Assembly (NCBI RefSeq): GCF_030463535.1
Contig: NC_132891.1
Coordinates: 6,033,318 to 6,097,317 of the forward strand
Origin: Salminus brasiliensis
Taxonomy: Eukaryota; Chordata; Actinopteri; Characiformes; Bryconidae
Length of the DNA stretch: 64,000 nt
Direction of reading: 5' to 3'
The position numbers and the translations under genes were made by a program. A model generated the notes under the pieces. That model was not told the origin of the DNA. It searched no databases and saw nothing but the letters and a program-made list of their open reading frames with translations. Positions 54,290 through 64,000 of the stretch are shown here, piece by piece. Each line of letters starts with the position of its first letter. Position 1 is the first letter of the stretch.

Positions 54290-55449
54290 ATTACAGGTCT
54301 GCAATAATGCAATAATTTAATATCATAATGTGTCAAAGCCTTCTTCACTGGACAGTAGAGACAGTTACTCCAACAAAAGCAGGAGAAACTCTTTTTAACA
54401 CTCTTGATTTCAGGAGAAACAATGAATGAGCAGGTGTCTCAATACAGGTGTCTCAATACTTCTGTCCATATAGTGCTCATGTGAAAAACAGGTCTAAAAC
54501 CTGTGTTTTATTAGACTTTATTTTTTATTAGACGTAATTGATGTACTATCTAGAACTCCAATGGTTCTGCCACCCAGCCTGTTTTTTGTCCCTAATACAA
54601 TGTTATGATATTATGGTGATAGGGCTTGTAATTATAGTGATATCAAATTCATTGTTTCAACACAGACTCAATAGGCAGCTGCTTTGACATTGGCCTATTG
54701 GCTTCCATTGTAAGCATATTGCAGTTATTTAATATCATAATAATTCCCTGCCTGCTTTCCATAATATCATAGTATGTAAGGTAATACGTGTTGAAATGAC
54801 TGTTTGTGGCAATGGACTGTATGATACACATGCAACAAACAACTATGTGGATAGAAGGCAATATTTCTCCAGCTTTGCTCTTGTGGGCAGAAATGTAGTG
54901 TTTTTTGGCTCATTATTGTTTGGTTAGCAATGGTGACTGTAATGCACCCTCTCCTTGACCAAAATACAGCAAGGAACAATTGAGTCACATTTGACCCATA
55001 TACACACACAGCAGAGGAGTGTTACCCCGAATGCATTAACTTCAGCACACTTAAGTGTGTCTGTGCATATGCAAGACACTGGTTGTGAGTGTGTGTGTGT
55101 GTGGTTGGGGGTGTAATGGAATATAAGTATTGTGTGGCATCTGTTGTTTGTTTCTGTAAACCACATCCTTCCAATCACTAAAGGTTAGCATGTAGAGGAT
55201 GTACTGGTCTACCAAGGCAGGAAATGGTTACACGCTAAAATCTGATTAATCCTCAATTCCGTCTCTGGGGGATTGTTTCAGCCGGGCTGCGTGATGGAAC
55301 TTTCCCATTTCAAGACTGTTTTTCTGTTTACCTGATTATAGGCCTTCTTTCATTTTGGTGATGCACCTGTGAGTTCTGTTTCTCTCTCTTTCTCTCTCTT
55401 GTTCGTCCCTCACCTTCATGGTTTATCAATCTTACAAAGAAATGTCTTA

Positions 55450-56250
55450 CGTGTACTTACAGTCATGTAAAAAAACAAACAAAAAAAACGAGGACACCCC
55501 ATGAGTACCTTAGTCTTTTAAACATATTTAAACATCCGGACATATGATCTTCTTAATTTGAACAATACTGAGAGGTGGATGTAATATACCAAAACACATA
55601 CAACAGAAAAATGTCTTCTAAGAATAATTTGGAAAATGTAAATAATAGAAATGTAATTTTCTTGTAAGGAAAAAGTTTGAATATCCCCAAATATATTACC
55701 ACTAAAAATGTCTACAATTAAAAACAGGTGCAGAACATCAGCTGCAGACGATTAGAACATGGTTGGAGAGGATTATTCTGGAGGAGTCTGTCTTATTTAA
55801 ACCTCAGACGTTTCGTCTGGTCTGCTCTTGATTGTTGGAGTGAGTGGTGAAGAAGATCACCATGGCCAGATCCAAAGAGCTCTCTGAGGCCTTCAGAAAG
55901 AAGGTTGTAAAGAAGATTAGAACAATTGGAAATCAACCATTCCACTGTCAACAACTGCCAACATGACCAGGTCAGGCCGTCCTAGCGAGTTCAACCCAAG
56001 AGCAGACCACAAGATGCCTTTAACGATCCTAAGAAATCATTATGGGACCTACAGGTAGCTCTCACCGCTGTTAATGTCAAAGTACAGCATCTAGCATCAG
56101 AAAGAGAGTGAAGGTGCACCATTCAACATCAAGAGCTCTGCTTACAGCCGGCCTGTATGGGCAGGTGGCTAGAAAGATCCGTTACTGAAGAAAAAAAACA
56201 GACTAGAGGCAGGTCTGGAGTTTGCCAGAGATGATCAGAGTGACCTATAC
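55450..56250 (+). mobile_element. degenerate Tc1-like element
   Basis: It opens with a Tc1-type end (agtcatgtaaaaaaacaaac ... gaggacacc). From 55862 an ATG-led stretch reads MARSKELSEAFRKKVVKKI, a Tc1-like transposase N-terminus, which then loses frame. Text further on still resembles transposase coding sequence. Pseudogene. Confidence 0.7.
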
Positions 56251-56375
56251 TATGTGGGACCCAAACCTAACACTGACCGTCCCTTAACAAGCAATGTGAA
56301 GGTTATTTGTACTCCAGACAAATCCGGAGAGTTTCGTACTTTTGCAAGGTACTGCACTTGTGTGCAGTATATATG

Positions 56376-56379
56376 TGCA

Positions 56380-56432
<53 letters not shown>
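56376..56432. repeat. (AT)n microsatellite
   Basis: About 55 bp of AT dinucleotide. Confidence 0.92.
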
Positions 56433-56435
<3 letters not shown>

Positions 56436-56439
56436 AAAA

Positions 56440-56620
56440 ATGAACACGCCTTCTAATGAATGCATAAAGCTACTTTAAGTTGCACCCATTGCTGACACAG
56501 ATGTTCAAATGCACACACAGAGAAGTACAGAAGTAGAGAAGTACTAATGGTAGTCTTCCCTGGACAGTAGAGACAGTTACTCCAACAAAAGCAGGATAAG
56601 CTCTTTATAAAAAACCCGTC
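56440..56620. mobile_element. reverse-oriented fragment of the 3391 MITE family
   Basis: Contains 'ccttctaatgaatgcat' and 'acagttactccaacaaaagc', the reverse of both halves of the family body. Confidence 0.55.
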
Positions 56621-57015
56621 AGAAAAAAACCTCCTCCTTCATTAGGAGCCTCTGGCATATTTACCACTGTGCCCAGCAGATGGCGCCAAAGTCCTACTTA
56701 GGTGATTTCACCAAATTGGTGACTATTTTAAGAAGGGAGGGGTTTTTCAGGGAAACTTAGGGGGAACACACACACATACACACACACACACACACACTCT
56801 CGTGAACTGGGAAAAGCCAGAGTGCCAGAGTTAGTCTTGACTGGATTTACATACCTATATGCACACATTTGCAATGCAAACGAGGCATAGTGATTTGGAC
56901 TGTTCTGTGCTGCCTGATTGGGCAATCATAAGGTCACGTGACCCTGCCTTTGTTCATGAAGTGAACATTTACTTTGAATTAGAATTCCCTGCAGGAGGTT
57001 ACTACATGTCAAAAT

Positions 57016-57046
<31 letters not shown>

Positions 57047-57239
57047 AAGATAGAGACTTCCCAGTGGCCTTCTGGGCACAGGTTAAAGAAAACTGTACAC
57101 AATCAAACATGAGGTCAGAGGTCTACACACACGCATACTCACACCATATTATATGGAAACTGAAAGAACTGCTCAATGCTATTTTTGATCAGTATACCAA
57201 TCATCTGTCTGTGTCTTAATATGATCAAGCCATTAAATG

Positions 57240-57510
57240 CATATACAGTTTTATGTAAAAGTTTTGGCACCCCAAATGATACATTTCAGAAGAACTGTGG
57301 AAGTCAAAATAAGATCTGTAAGACTCAAAGAAAGCTCATGAAAGCTGTCAGAGAGAACCGCTTTTACTCTGGAAGTTTTGGCAGACAAAATGACACAGAA
57401 GCACACTTCAGAGGAACTGTGGAAGTCCAAATGAGATCTAGAGGACTCCAGGAAAGCTCTCAGAGAGAACCACTCTTACCCTGGAAGTTTTGGCACTCCA
57501 AAATAAAACA
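57240..57510. repeat. tandem duplication of a Tc1-related segment
   Basis: Two diverged direct copies of about 120 bp with the words 'cagagagaaccgcttttac' and 'ctggaagttttggca', each also containing 'gaactgtggaagt'. The text resembles the transposase-coding middle of the element at 59140-59640. No function seen. Confidence 0.55.
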
Positions 57511-58122
57511 TTATTGGGTGACACATTTGTTTAAAATGTTTAAACATTTACGAATAAACAGCAATTGTGCTCCAGAATGTGCAGAAGTGTGTCTCTGTAG
57601 GGGATGTGAACTTATTTACACTTAGAGAATCGTGTAATTTGACCAGGGGTCAAACGTTGGCATAAGACTGAATGAAGACGGCTGTAGGAGCGATTAAATG
57701 AACTTTAAGTTTACTCAATGAAACTCAGTGAGGCGTTACATCCGATCGCACAAAGTCTACAGGGCCCGAACCCCTAGAATGATTTAATCTGCGTTCATGT
57801 GTCTATTTTACACTCTAAATATTTACACCCAACACAAGACTCTTCTAGCATAAGCTGTGTGTGACAGGATGAGAAAGTGCACACTGATATCACTACATCT
57901 GCCATGACTCATACACACACACACACACACACACTATACCCCTATTTGTTCATTCTATATTACTGTTATCAACTCATGTAGGCTTAATGTATGTACACGG
58001 TTTGATGTCTAATTGTAGGTGCATTTGTTTAAGAGAGAAAAATTTATATTTCATTAATGAGAGCTATTTATCAGCAAATACATCACTACTCTCTCTCTCA
58101 CTGTTTCACTGTGTGCTTGCAG

Positions 58123-58127
<5 letters not shown>

Positions 58128-58168
<41 letters not shown>
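58128..58168. repeat. (GT)n microsatellite
   Basis: About 40 bp of GT dinucleotide following a short tatata run. Confidence 0.92.
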
Positions 58169-58169
<1 letters not shown>

Positions 58170-58171
<2 letters not shown>

Positions 58172-59130
58172 TTAACCCTTTTTATGGCTCAGGGCAGGGG
58201 ACTTTCCCAGTTCGAGTCACATTACTTCTTATATGAGTAAGTTTCTGATTCTGGGAAAGCAAGGGTTAATGCTTCACTCCCACCATCTTTTCTTTTCTCT
58301 TCCCTTTTCTAATCTTCTCTTTTCTAATTTTCTCTCCACTCATCTTTACCCCTTCTTCGCAAAGGCCTTCGAAATTCAGTGTAGACATTTCACATAATTT
58401 TACACGACACATTAAGTTTATATATGCCATGTAAACGGATCAGTCACGTTAAGCTCATTTTCCTGATGCTACACACTGGCCTACACATTGACATTTTCAG
58501 TAATTACACACTCACCGTCTTTGTGAGATCTACATTGTGGCTTGTGCATTCATCCAAAGGTGTTATGGCGTATCCTGTAGGATCTGTTCAGCTAGTCTGG
58601 CCACTTCTCAGCTGTGACTGCTTTAATCTTTAGCCTCAATAGACCGAAAGAACAGCTTTGGTTAATTAAAGGAGCACAGCTCTGACTCAGGGTGTTAGGT
58701 CATACATAATCATGAAAACGTGTCTTCCAAGTGCATGCATTTCAAAAAGACCTGCAAAGTTCAAGTTCAAGAAACGTTCCTAAGAGAAAAATGGCTTTAA
58801 GCAACAGGGGTTCTGTCTGAAAACTGAGCTTTATGGTTCTTCTGTTACCCATTCAACCAGGCCAAAAAACATTAATAGCCACAAATACCTCTTTAATTGT
58901 CGTGGTTCTATATAGAACTACTGCCTTTACTAAAGAACCCTTGTAGAGCTCTATTGTAAGGGTGTATGGCATAATATGTGATTTTGCTGCTGCTTTTTAT
59001 CTAGTGTCACATACACACATGCATTCACACACAGGGCTGTTTTTATGCAATGTCAGGATGTGGGCTCATGCACATCATTGCTGTCATAGCTAAACCATGT
59101 ATCTCCATTTTTTTTTCTATGCTATTTTTA
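58170..59130. other. non-coding stretch
   Basis: No gene, RNA gene or clear repeat recognised, apart from a pyrimidine-rich run at about 58285-58345. Confidence 0.4.
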
Positions 59131-59139
59131 TTTTTCGAC

Positions 59140-59640
59140 ACCATTTGAACACAGCAACAATCCCCATGAGGCAGCGGAGGGCTTTAAGAAGATAGCAGAG
59201 CATTTTCAGATTGCGGTTTCTACAGTGCAGAATGTTATCATGAAATGAAAGAAATCAGGAGATCTGTTGAGGTCAAGATGATATCTGTAAGACCATGGGA
59301 ACTATTGCTGGTAAAAAAAGACAAAATAAAACCATCATATTACTGCCAAGAACCTGCAGGACGGTTTAGCTTTGTCAAGGCTGGAGGTACACTGTTCCAC
59401 TGCGCAGCATTGCTTGAACAAAGATAGTTGTTATGAAGGAGGCATATAGAGAAAATCTTAGCAGTGACCTTATCAGAAAACTCATAGAACACAATCAAAG
59501 GTACATACTCAAAGGAACTGCACTTCATGACAGAACACCTTGCCAACTGTGAAGCATGGGCTATCATGCTTTGGGGTTGTACTGCTGCCAGTGGCAAAGG
59601 CAATATTGCCCAGGTGGAGGGAAAAATGGATTGCAAAAAA
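59140..59640 (+). mobile_element. degenerate Tc1-like element
   Basis: Text such as 'cagtgcagaatgttatcatg' and 'catgctttggggttgtactg' corresponds to transposase helix-turn-helix and catalytic-core coding regions of Tc1-like elements. Frames are broken throughout. Confidence 0.6.
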
Positions 59641-60114
59641 TACCAGCAAACCCTGCTAACAAATGTAAACCTGTTGCTGTGCCTTTTAACACATATTTAA
59701 GTCAGTGAATATATAATTATGTAATATGCTTATGTAATTAGGGTAGGGTGCAGAATTTCATTCATCAATTTCACCTCACTAACTGTTAACTCATCCCCCT
59801 AATCTCTTTATTTTTCGTTCCTTTCTGATTTCTTTCTATCTCTTTCCCATGTATGAGATACCCTGTTCCTACTGTTCTGTCACAGCGCTGTTCTGTATAG
59901 CTGTGCCTGTGACTGTTTAATCTGCATGGACTTTCACATTAACACTCAGCATGAGTCCAACACTCACTCATATACTTGTATACACTCATAAAATGTAATC
60001 CTTATAAACTGGTACATTAGCCGTAGTTCTTCATTATTTCATTCTTTCTGTCCAGTTATTCTTGTTCTTTTGTTATTTGTTGTGCTATCCGGGAGTGACC
60101 AGTGGATGATGGGT

Positions 60115-60420
60115 TCCACTTCTGAGTCTTGGTTTCTTTTTCTCAATCTGAGGGAGATGTTTCTTACCATTGTCATCTTTGGCTTGCTCATTACGATGCT
60201 GGGGCCTAGATCTCTGCAAAGTTGCCTTGTAACAACATCTGTTGTAAAAATAAAGAAATGAATTTGAATTAGAAAAAATGTACATTCACATTAAAGGCAT
60301 TTAGCAGACACTTTTCTCCAGAGCAGCTTTTAAACAATGCATCGCTGTTTACTCAGAAAAATACCATCCAAAGATACCACTAAGCTTAGATATTACTAAA
60401 CACAGACGTTTAGCAAAAGT
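60115..60420. repeat. two dispersed fish repeats
   Basis: 60120-60275 is related to the retroposon tail at 41335-41522. 60290-60345 has 'aaaggcatttagcagacac', a word very common in fish genomes. No gene. Confidence 0.45.
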
Positions 60421-60639
60421 CAGCGTGAATACCACAACACTCGCCACTACACTTCGCCCAAGTACTCTCGGAAGAGGAGGGTCTTCAGTCTGGGTTTGAA
60501 GACAGTGAGCAACTCTGCCGTTCAGAAACCCAGGAGATGTTCATTCCACCACTTCAGTTCAGGACAGAAAAAAGCCTAGATGCTTGTCTTCCGTGGATCT
60601 TAAGGGGTGGTGTCCTTTGAAATCTGACTATTTATTAAG

Positions 60640-62630
60640 TAAGGCTGCAATAAACGACTAATTTGATAGTGGAATAATAATGACAATTATTGAAATTAAT
60701 AATCAATTAATTGGATTATGAATCGCTAAATTACCAAATAGCTTTTATGTAGCTATCAGCTTTTAAACTTATCCAGAGGTTGTAACAATTAAGAAGAATA
60801 AATGATTCAGAAATTCACTTTTTAATGAACTTTCTTGCTTATAAAAAGGGAAACTTACCTCCAATATATTTTTAATATAAAATTAAAACCAAGGATGTGC
60901 AAACAAAATATAACAACAAAACATACATATATTTGTTATATTTTGTTGCAATATGGCAACAAAATATAACAAAAGTAAATAATTTTTTCATTGATCAGTT
61001 TTCCCATAATTCTTAGGATCCGCAAAAAAAGAGACAGTAATTTTAGCTTCCAGTTGAATGTTTATATTAGTGACTTTTATTTTGACACATTTTTTTGTTG
61101 AAGGGTGGGACTTTATCTGTAGCCAGCAAGATGATTGGCTCTTGTTGTTGAAGGGTGGGACTTTATCTGTAAACAGATGCCATGTTGAGTGTTACGTGAA
61201 CTCCCATTCATATTTCAACCAGTGACCAGCCTCCTCATTTACAATGGTATCTTGGTCGACTTACTTGAAGATTTCTCCTTTTAGGCTGAGCAACATGGGC
61301 TCCACTCACACACCAGTGTGATGGTGCTGCAGGTGTGTGGCTGTATTGCCTTATAGCCATTTAGCTCTGCGTCCAGAGAGAATTATTACTTTAAGAAGTA
61401 ACTGCAGCAGTAAAACTGTCTTCCACAATGTCTTCACTTTTAGTCCGTGGTCTCCGCACGTCCAGTTGGTATGTGATGATGTCATTAGTTGGTTATTGAT
61501 TTTAAGGTTTTAAGGGGTGGAGTCTGGAGGCTAACATCACACCATCTGTAGAAAAGCTGAAGATGATAAAATAATACTTTCTACAACAGGATAATGATCC
61601 TAAACATACCTCAAAATTCCCCCTGGCCTGCCTGAACAAACACAGCCTGCCGGAACAAACACAGCCTACCTGAACAAACACAAAAAATGCCCATCACAAT
61701 TCCCTGACAAGACGACCCAAGAATATCTCTGACTGCTGATTCTGAAAAGCACTTTACAGAGTAAAGACCCCTGCTTTTCTATGGGTTCTGCTCCAACACA
61801 CTCATCTTTGGTTAAAAATAAAAAAGGCCACATGGTGATTCAATTCACAATCCTTGCATCACATGAGCAGCCATGTGTCTTTACTAAGTTACACATTTTG
61901 TTTTCTGTGTGTGTTTAGAATCCAATAAATGTTCGTGGAACTGCACGAATGTGTGTTTGTGTGTGTGAAGTATTGAGAGCAGCAGGGGGTGAGGAGTGAT
62001 CCTGCATTCTGCGACCCCTGTGCTGACACGGCATCTCGTTTGACTTGCAAATTCCTCATGCAAATGAAGGGATCTAGGTGAAGGTGTGTCAGAAGGTGGT
62101 CGTGTGTCAGCCAGGTGTACGAGAGCGAAAGGATCTGTGTCTGAGTGTGTGTGTTTGTACTAAAACCATAATGCACTTTTTGCACGTTCGGTCATGCATT
62201 CTGCAGTCTCGCCCCCCCCCCCATCAGTGCCATGATCCAAAAAACTGTGAGGACCATGTCACTCAGAAGTAGGGCCAAGTTTTTCCTCATTCCAGAGTTT
62301 TCCACATGGAGGGGGTAGCTTGGGTAGTTTTGTTTTTGGGAGGGCCTTGGTTGCATGTAAATGTAATGAATTAGAGAAAAAGAAAATGTTAAGAGTTGAT
62401 TTTTTTTAATTAAGAAGATTTCACAGGAGCACCGTGGCCTGTAAAACCCAAATTCCACATTTTCCTCTCCTTATAAAATATAGTTGATCAGCTAAGACAT
62501 GGCCGGTGTCTGAAGTTTGCTTTCCTGGCTACAAGGCTAATGTAGCATTAACGAAAGGCTCAGTGCTGAGTAGCATTGTGCTAAGCTAATGCTTAAAGCA
62601 GACTTTCTTAAGTGTTTTTTGATGCCGTAT
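60640..62630. other. non-coding stretch
   Basis: No gene recognised. A short direct duplication lies at 61095-61165 ('ttgttgaagggtgggacttt' twice), a triplicated 'gcctgcctgaacaaacaca'-like word at 61625-61682, and a C run at 62212-62221. Confidence 0.45.
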
Positions 62631-62635
62631 ATATA

Positions 62636-62830
62636 TCAATCAGCACATCAGGTGATGTGTATTCATATACATATATACAGTGGCATTTAAGGTGATGAAG
62701 GTGTTAAAAGCTAGAAAAATGGTCAAGCGAAAGGATCTAAGCCACTTTGACAGGGGCGAAACTGTGACGGTTAGACAACATCAGGCAGGTTTTGTGGTGT
62801 TTTTATGGTATACAGTGGTCAGTATCTTCT
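62636..62830 (+). mobile_element. Tc1-like transposon fragment
   Basis: Same family as 53205. It includes transposase-start text 'atggtcaagcgaaaggatct', 'cactttgacaggggcgaaac' and the end-proximal 'catcaggcaggttttgtgg'. Inactive. Confidence 0.65.
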
Positions 62831-63264
62831 GACTACAGGACACGTTCAAAGATCTTGTGGAGTAGCAGCATCCACCTTAAAGCTTGAATTCTGTCTGTGC
62901 AAGACAAAAGAAGCGAACTTCAGACCCCATACCCGTCTTGGCTCATTACCTGCATTTGAAATATATGTAAATTTGTGTATTTTTTTGCCATTTTTTTAAA
63001 TTAAAAAAAATATTTTATTAATTATTTGTTTTGGCCTTGTGCTCAGGTATTTAGCAGTTCTCAGTGAGCACAGAGTGACCAGAGAAGTTTATGTATGTTA
63101 TTTACTGGGCCGGTCTGGCCTGACCTCAATAAGCCCATTAACATACATTATTTTTGGTTAATTTTAAGGGCAGCTTGCCTCGACCTGTCTCGACTTAAAC
63201 TAAGCTTGTCAAAACTGATGTTGATTTGGTTATAACATCAAGTTACACCATGTTTTCACATAAA

Positions 63265-63672
63265 AACTTTTATTCTGGTTGAGTTTATCCTGCTTTTGTT
63301 GAGTAACTGTCTCTACTGTCCATGAAAAAAAGCCTTATTGCTAGATTTTGGAGGAGCATTGCTGTGAGGATTTGATTGCTTTCAGCAACAAGGATGTTGG
63401 CTGATCACCACCCCATGGTGTACCACCATTCAAAAGAACACAGTTTTACTGCTCCACAGCTCAATGCCGGGGCATGTTGGCATGTTGTTATACGCATGTT
63501 GCCAATAGGTTTATGTTTCTTTTCTGCTCCAGAGAGTCCTATTCTATTGGCAGTACTTTTCTACAGGGACAGAAAAGCTGTGTGAGTGTACATCTGTCAA
63601 TGGGTGCAACCTAATTACCTGTCCAACCTCATTAGAAGGTGCCTCCACAAATATTTGGACATATTTTTGAGT
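63265..63672. mobile_element. degenerate copy of the 3391 MITE family
   Basis: From 'tatcctgcttttgttgagta' to 'caaatatttggacatat'; the left terminal repeat is missing. Confidence 0.6.
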
Positions 63673-64000
63673 CCAGAGCCTATCCGGAAACACTGGGCCC
63701 AAGGTAAGCGGCAGGAATACTGCTTGGTCAGGGTGCCAGTCTATTGGGTGCCAGTCTGTTGAACACATTCAGACCATTTGCTTCCTGTTGAGTTTATTTT
63801 AGATGTGGAAACTAATGAACTATAGAATTTATATTTATATATAATCTATATTTATATCTATATATCTATATTTGCAAACTTGCGATATGTGAGCTTTTAT
63901 CAGACCCAGATTAGTAATGATGGCTGGATTTCATGGTTTCCACCTGTTAATTTTAGGTTTTAACCCCCTGAACTGAACATTCAGTAATTACTAAAATTAC

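Larger units (their letters stand above)
51750..55440. other. intergenic, transposon remnants
   Basis: No gene is seen. 51996-52440 is a degenerate copy of the 3391 MITE family. 54340-54480 is a reverse-oriented fragment of it. 53205-53600 is a Tc1-like remnant, entered separately. 54115-54330 and 54560-54745 are diverged direct duplicates on either side of the MITE fragment, and the first contains a 21-nt-arm hairpin. Confidence 0.6.

Noticed and set aside
57176-57625. 149-codon open frame
   Set aside because: It crosses two tandem copies of a Tc1-related repeat; no domain and no splice context.
51750-64000. possible PDE7B exons or 3'UTR expected from synteny
   Set aside because: I found no frame or motif of a phosphodiesterase; synteny alone is not enough.

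Overview
The window is nuclear DNA from a bony fish, probably an ostariophysan-type teleost. The reasons are intron-split genes with GT/AG junctions, an NLR gene of the expanded fish FISNA-NACHT class, a tRNA-derived SINE, many Tc1-like and short non-autonomous DNA transposons, AT-rich non-coding DNA and abundant CA/TA microsatellites. The species cannot be fixed from the sequence.

Layout. (1) 1.3-11.0 kb, plus strand: an NLRC3-like gene. It has five short upstream exons, one 1.8-kb FISNA-NACHT exon, eight 174-bp LRR exons and a tiny terminal exon giving the stop. (2) about 10-38.3 kb: a complex tandem array of small-RNA genes, all on the minus strand. It holds six full-length 164-nt U1 snRNA genes, three intact 5S rRNA genes and two broken 5S copies. 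Its first units also carry duplicated pieces of the 3' end of the NLR gene (LRR7 remnant, 22-bp minisatellite, SINE, LRR8 exon, terminal exon, 3'UTR). Two unit types alternate. Alpha units (U1 at 12.6 and 18.5 kb) have 5S genes or a 5S remnant nearby. Beta units (U1 at 21.6, 24.4, 33.6 and 35.9 kb) lack 5S and carry instead an inverted junction of two 5S-flanking spacers. (3) Inside the array, 25.18-32.21 kb: a Ty3/Gypsy-type LTR retrotransposon on the minus strand with 660-bp LTRs, an intact gag frame and a broken pol. A solo LTR of the same element sits at the equivalent place in the previous beta unit, and two later units have the empty site. (4) 39.8-51.8 kb: a head-to-head pair of protein genes, an ARMC1-type gene (minus, six coding exons, 269 codons) and an MTFR2-type gene (plus, seven coding exons, 341 codons), sharing a promoter region of about 200 bp. 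(5) 51.8-64 kb: no gene seen; degenerate transposons, foldbacks and microsatellites.

How the parts relate. The NLR is a presumed cytosolic immune sensor. The U1 genes would supply the RNA of the 5' splice-site-recognising snRNP, and each keeps a PSE-like element, a 3' box and a ZNF143-like motif upstream. The 5S genes keep the internal promoter and T-run terminator. ARMC1 and MTFR2 family proteins both act at mitochondria, in distribution and fission. The most unusual part is the composite NLR-tail/5S/U1 array, with a retrotransposon caught at full, solo and empty stages in paralogous units.
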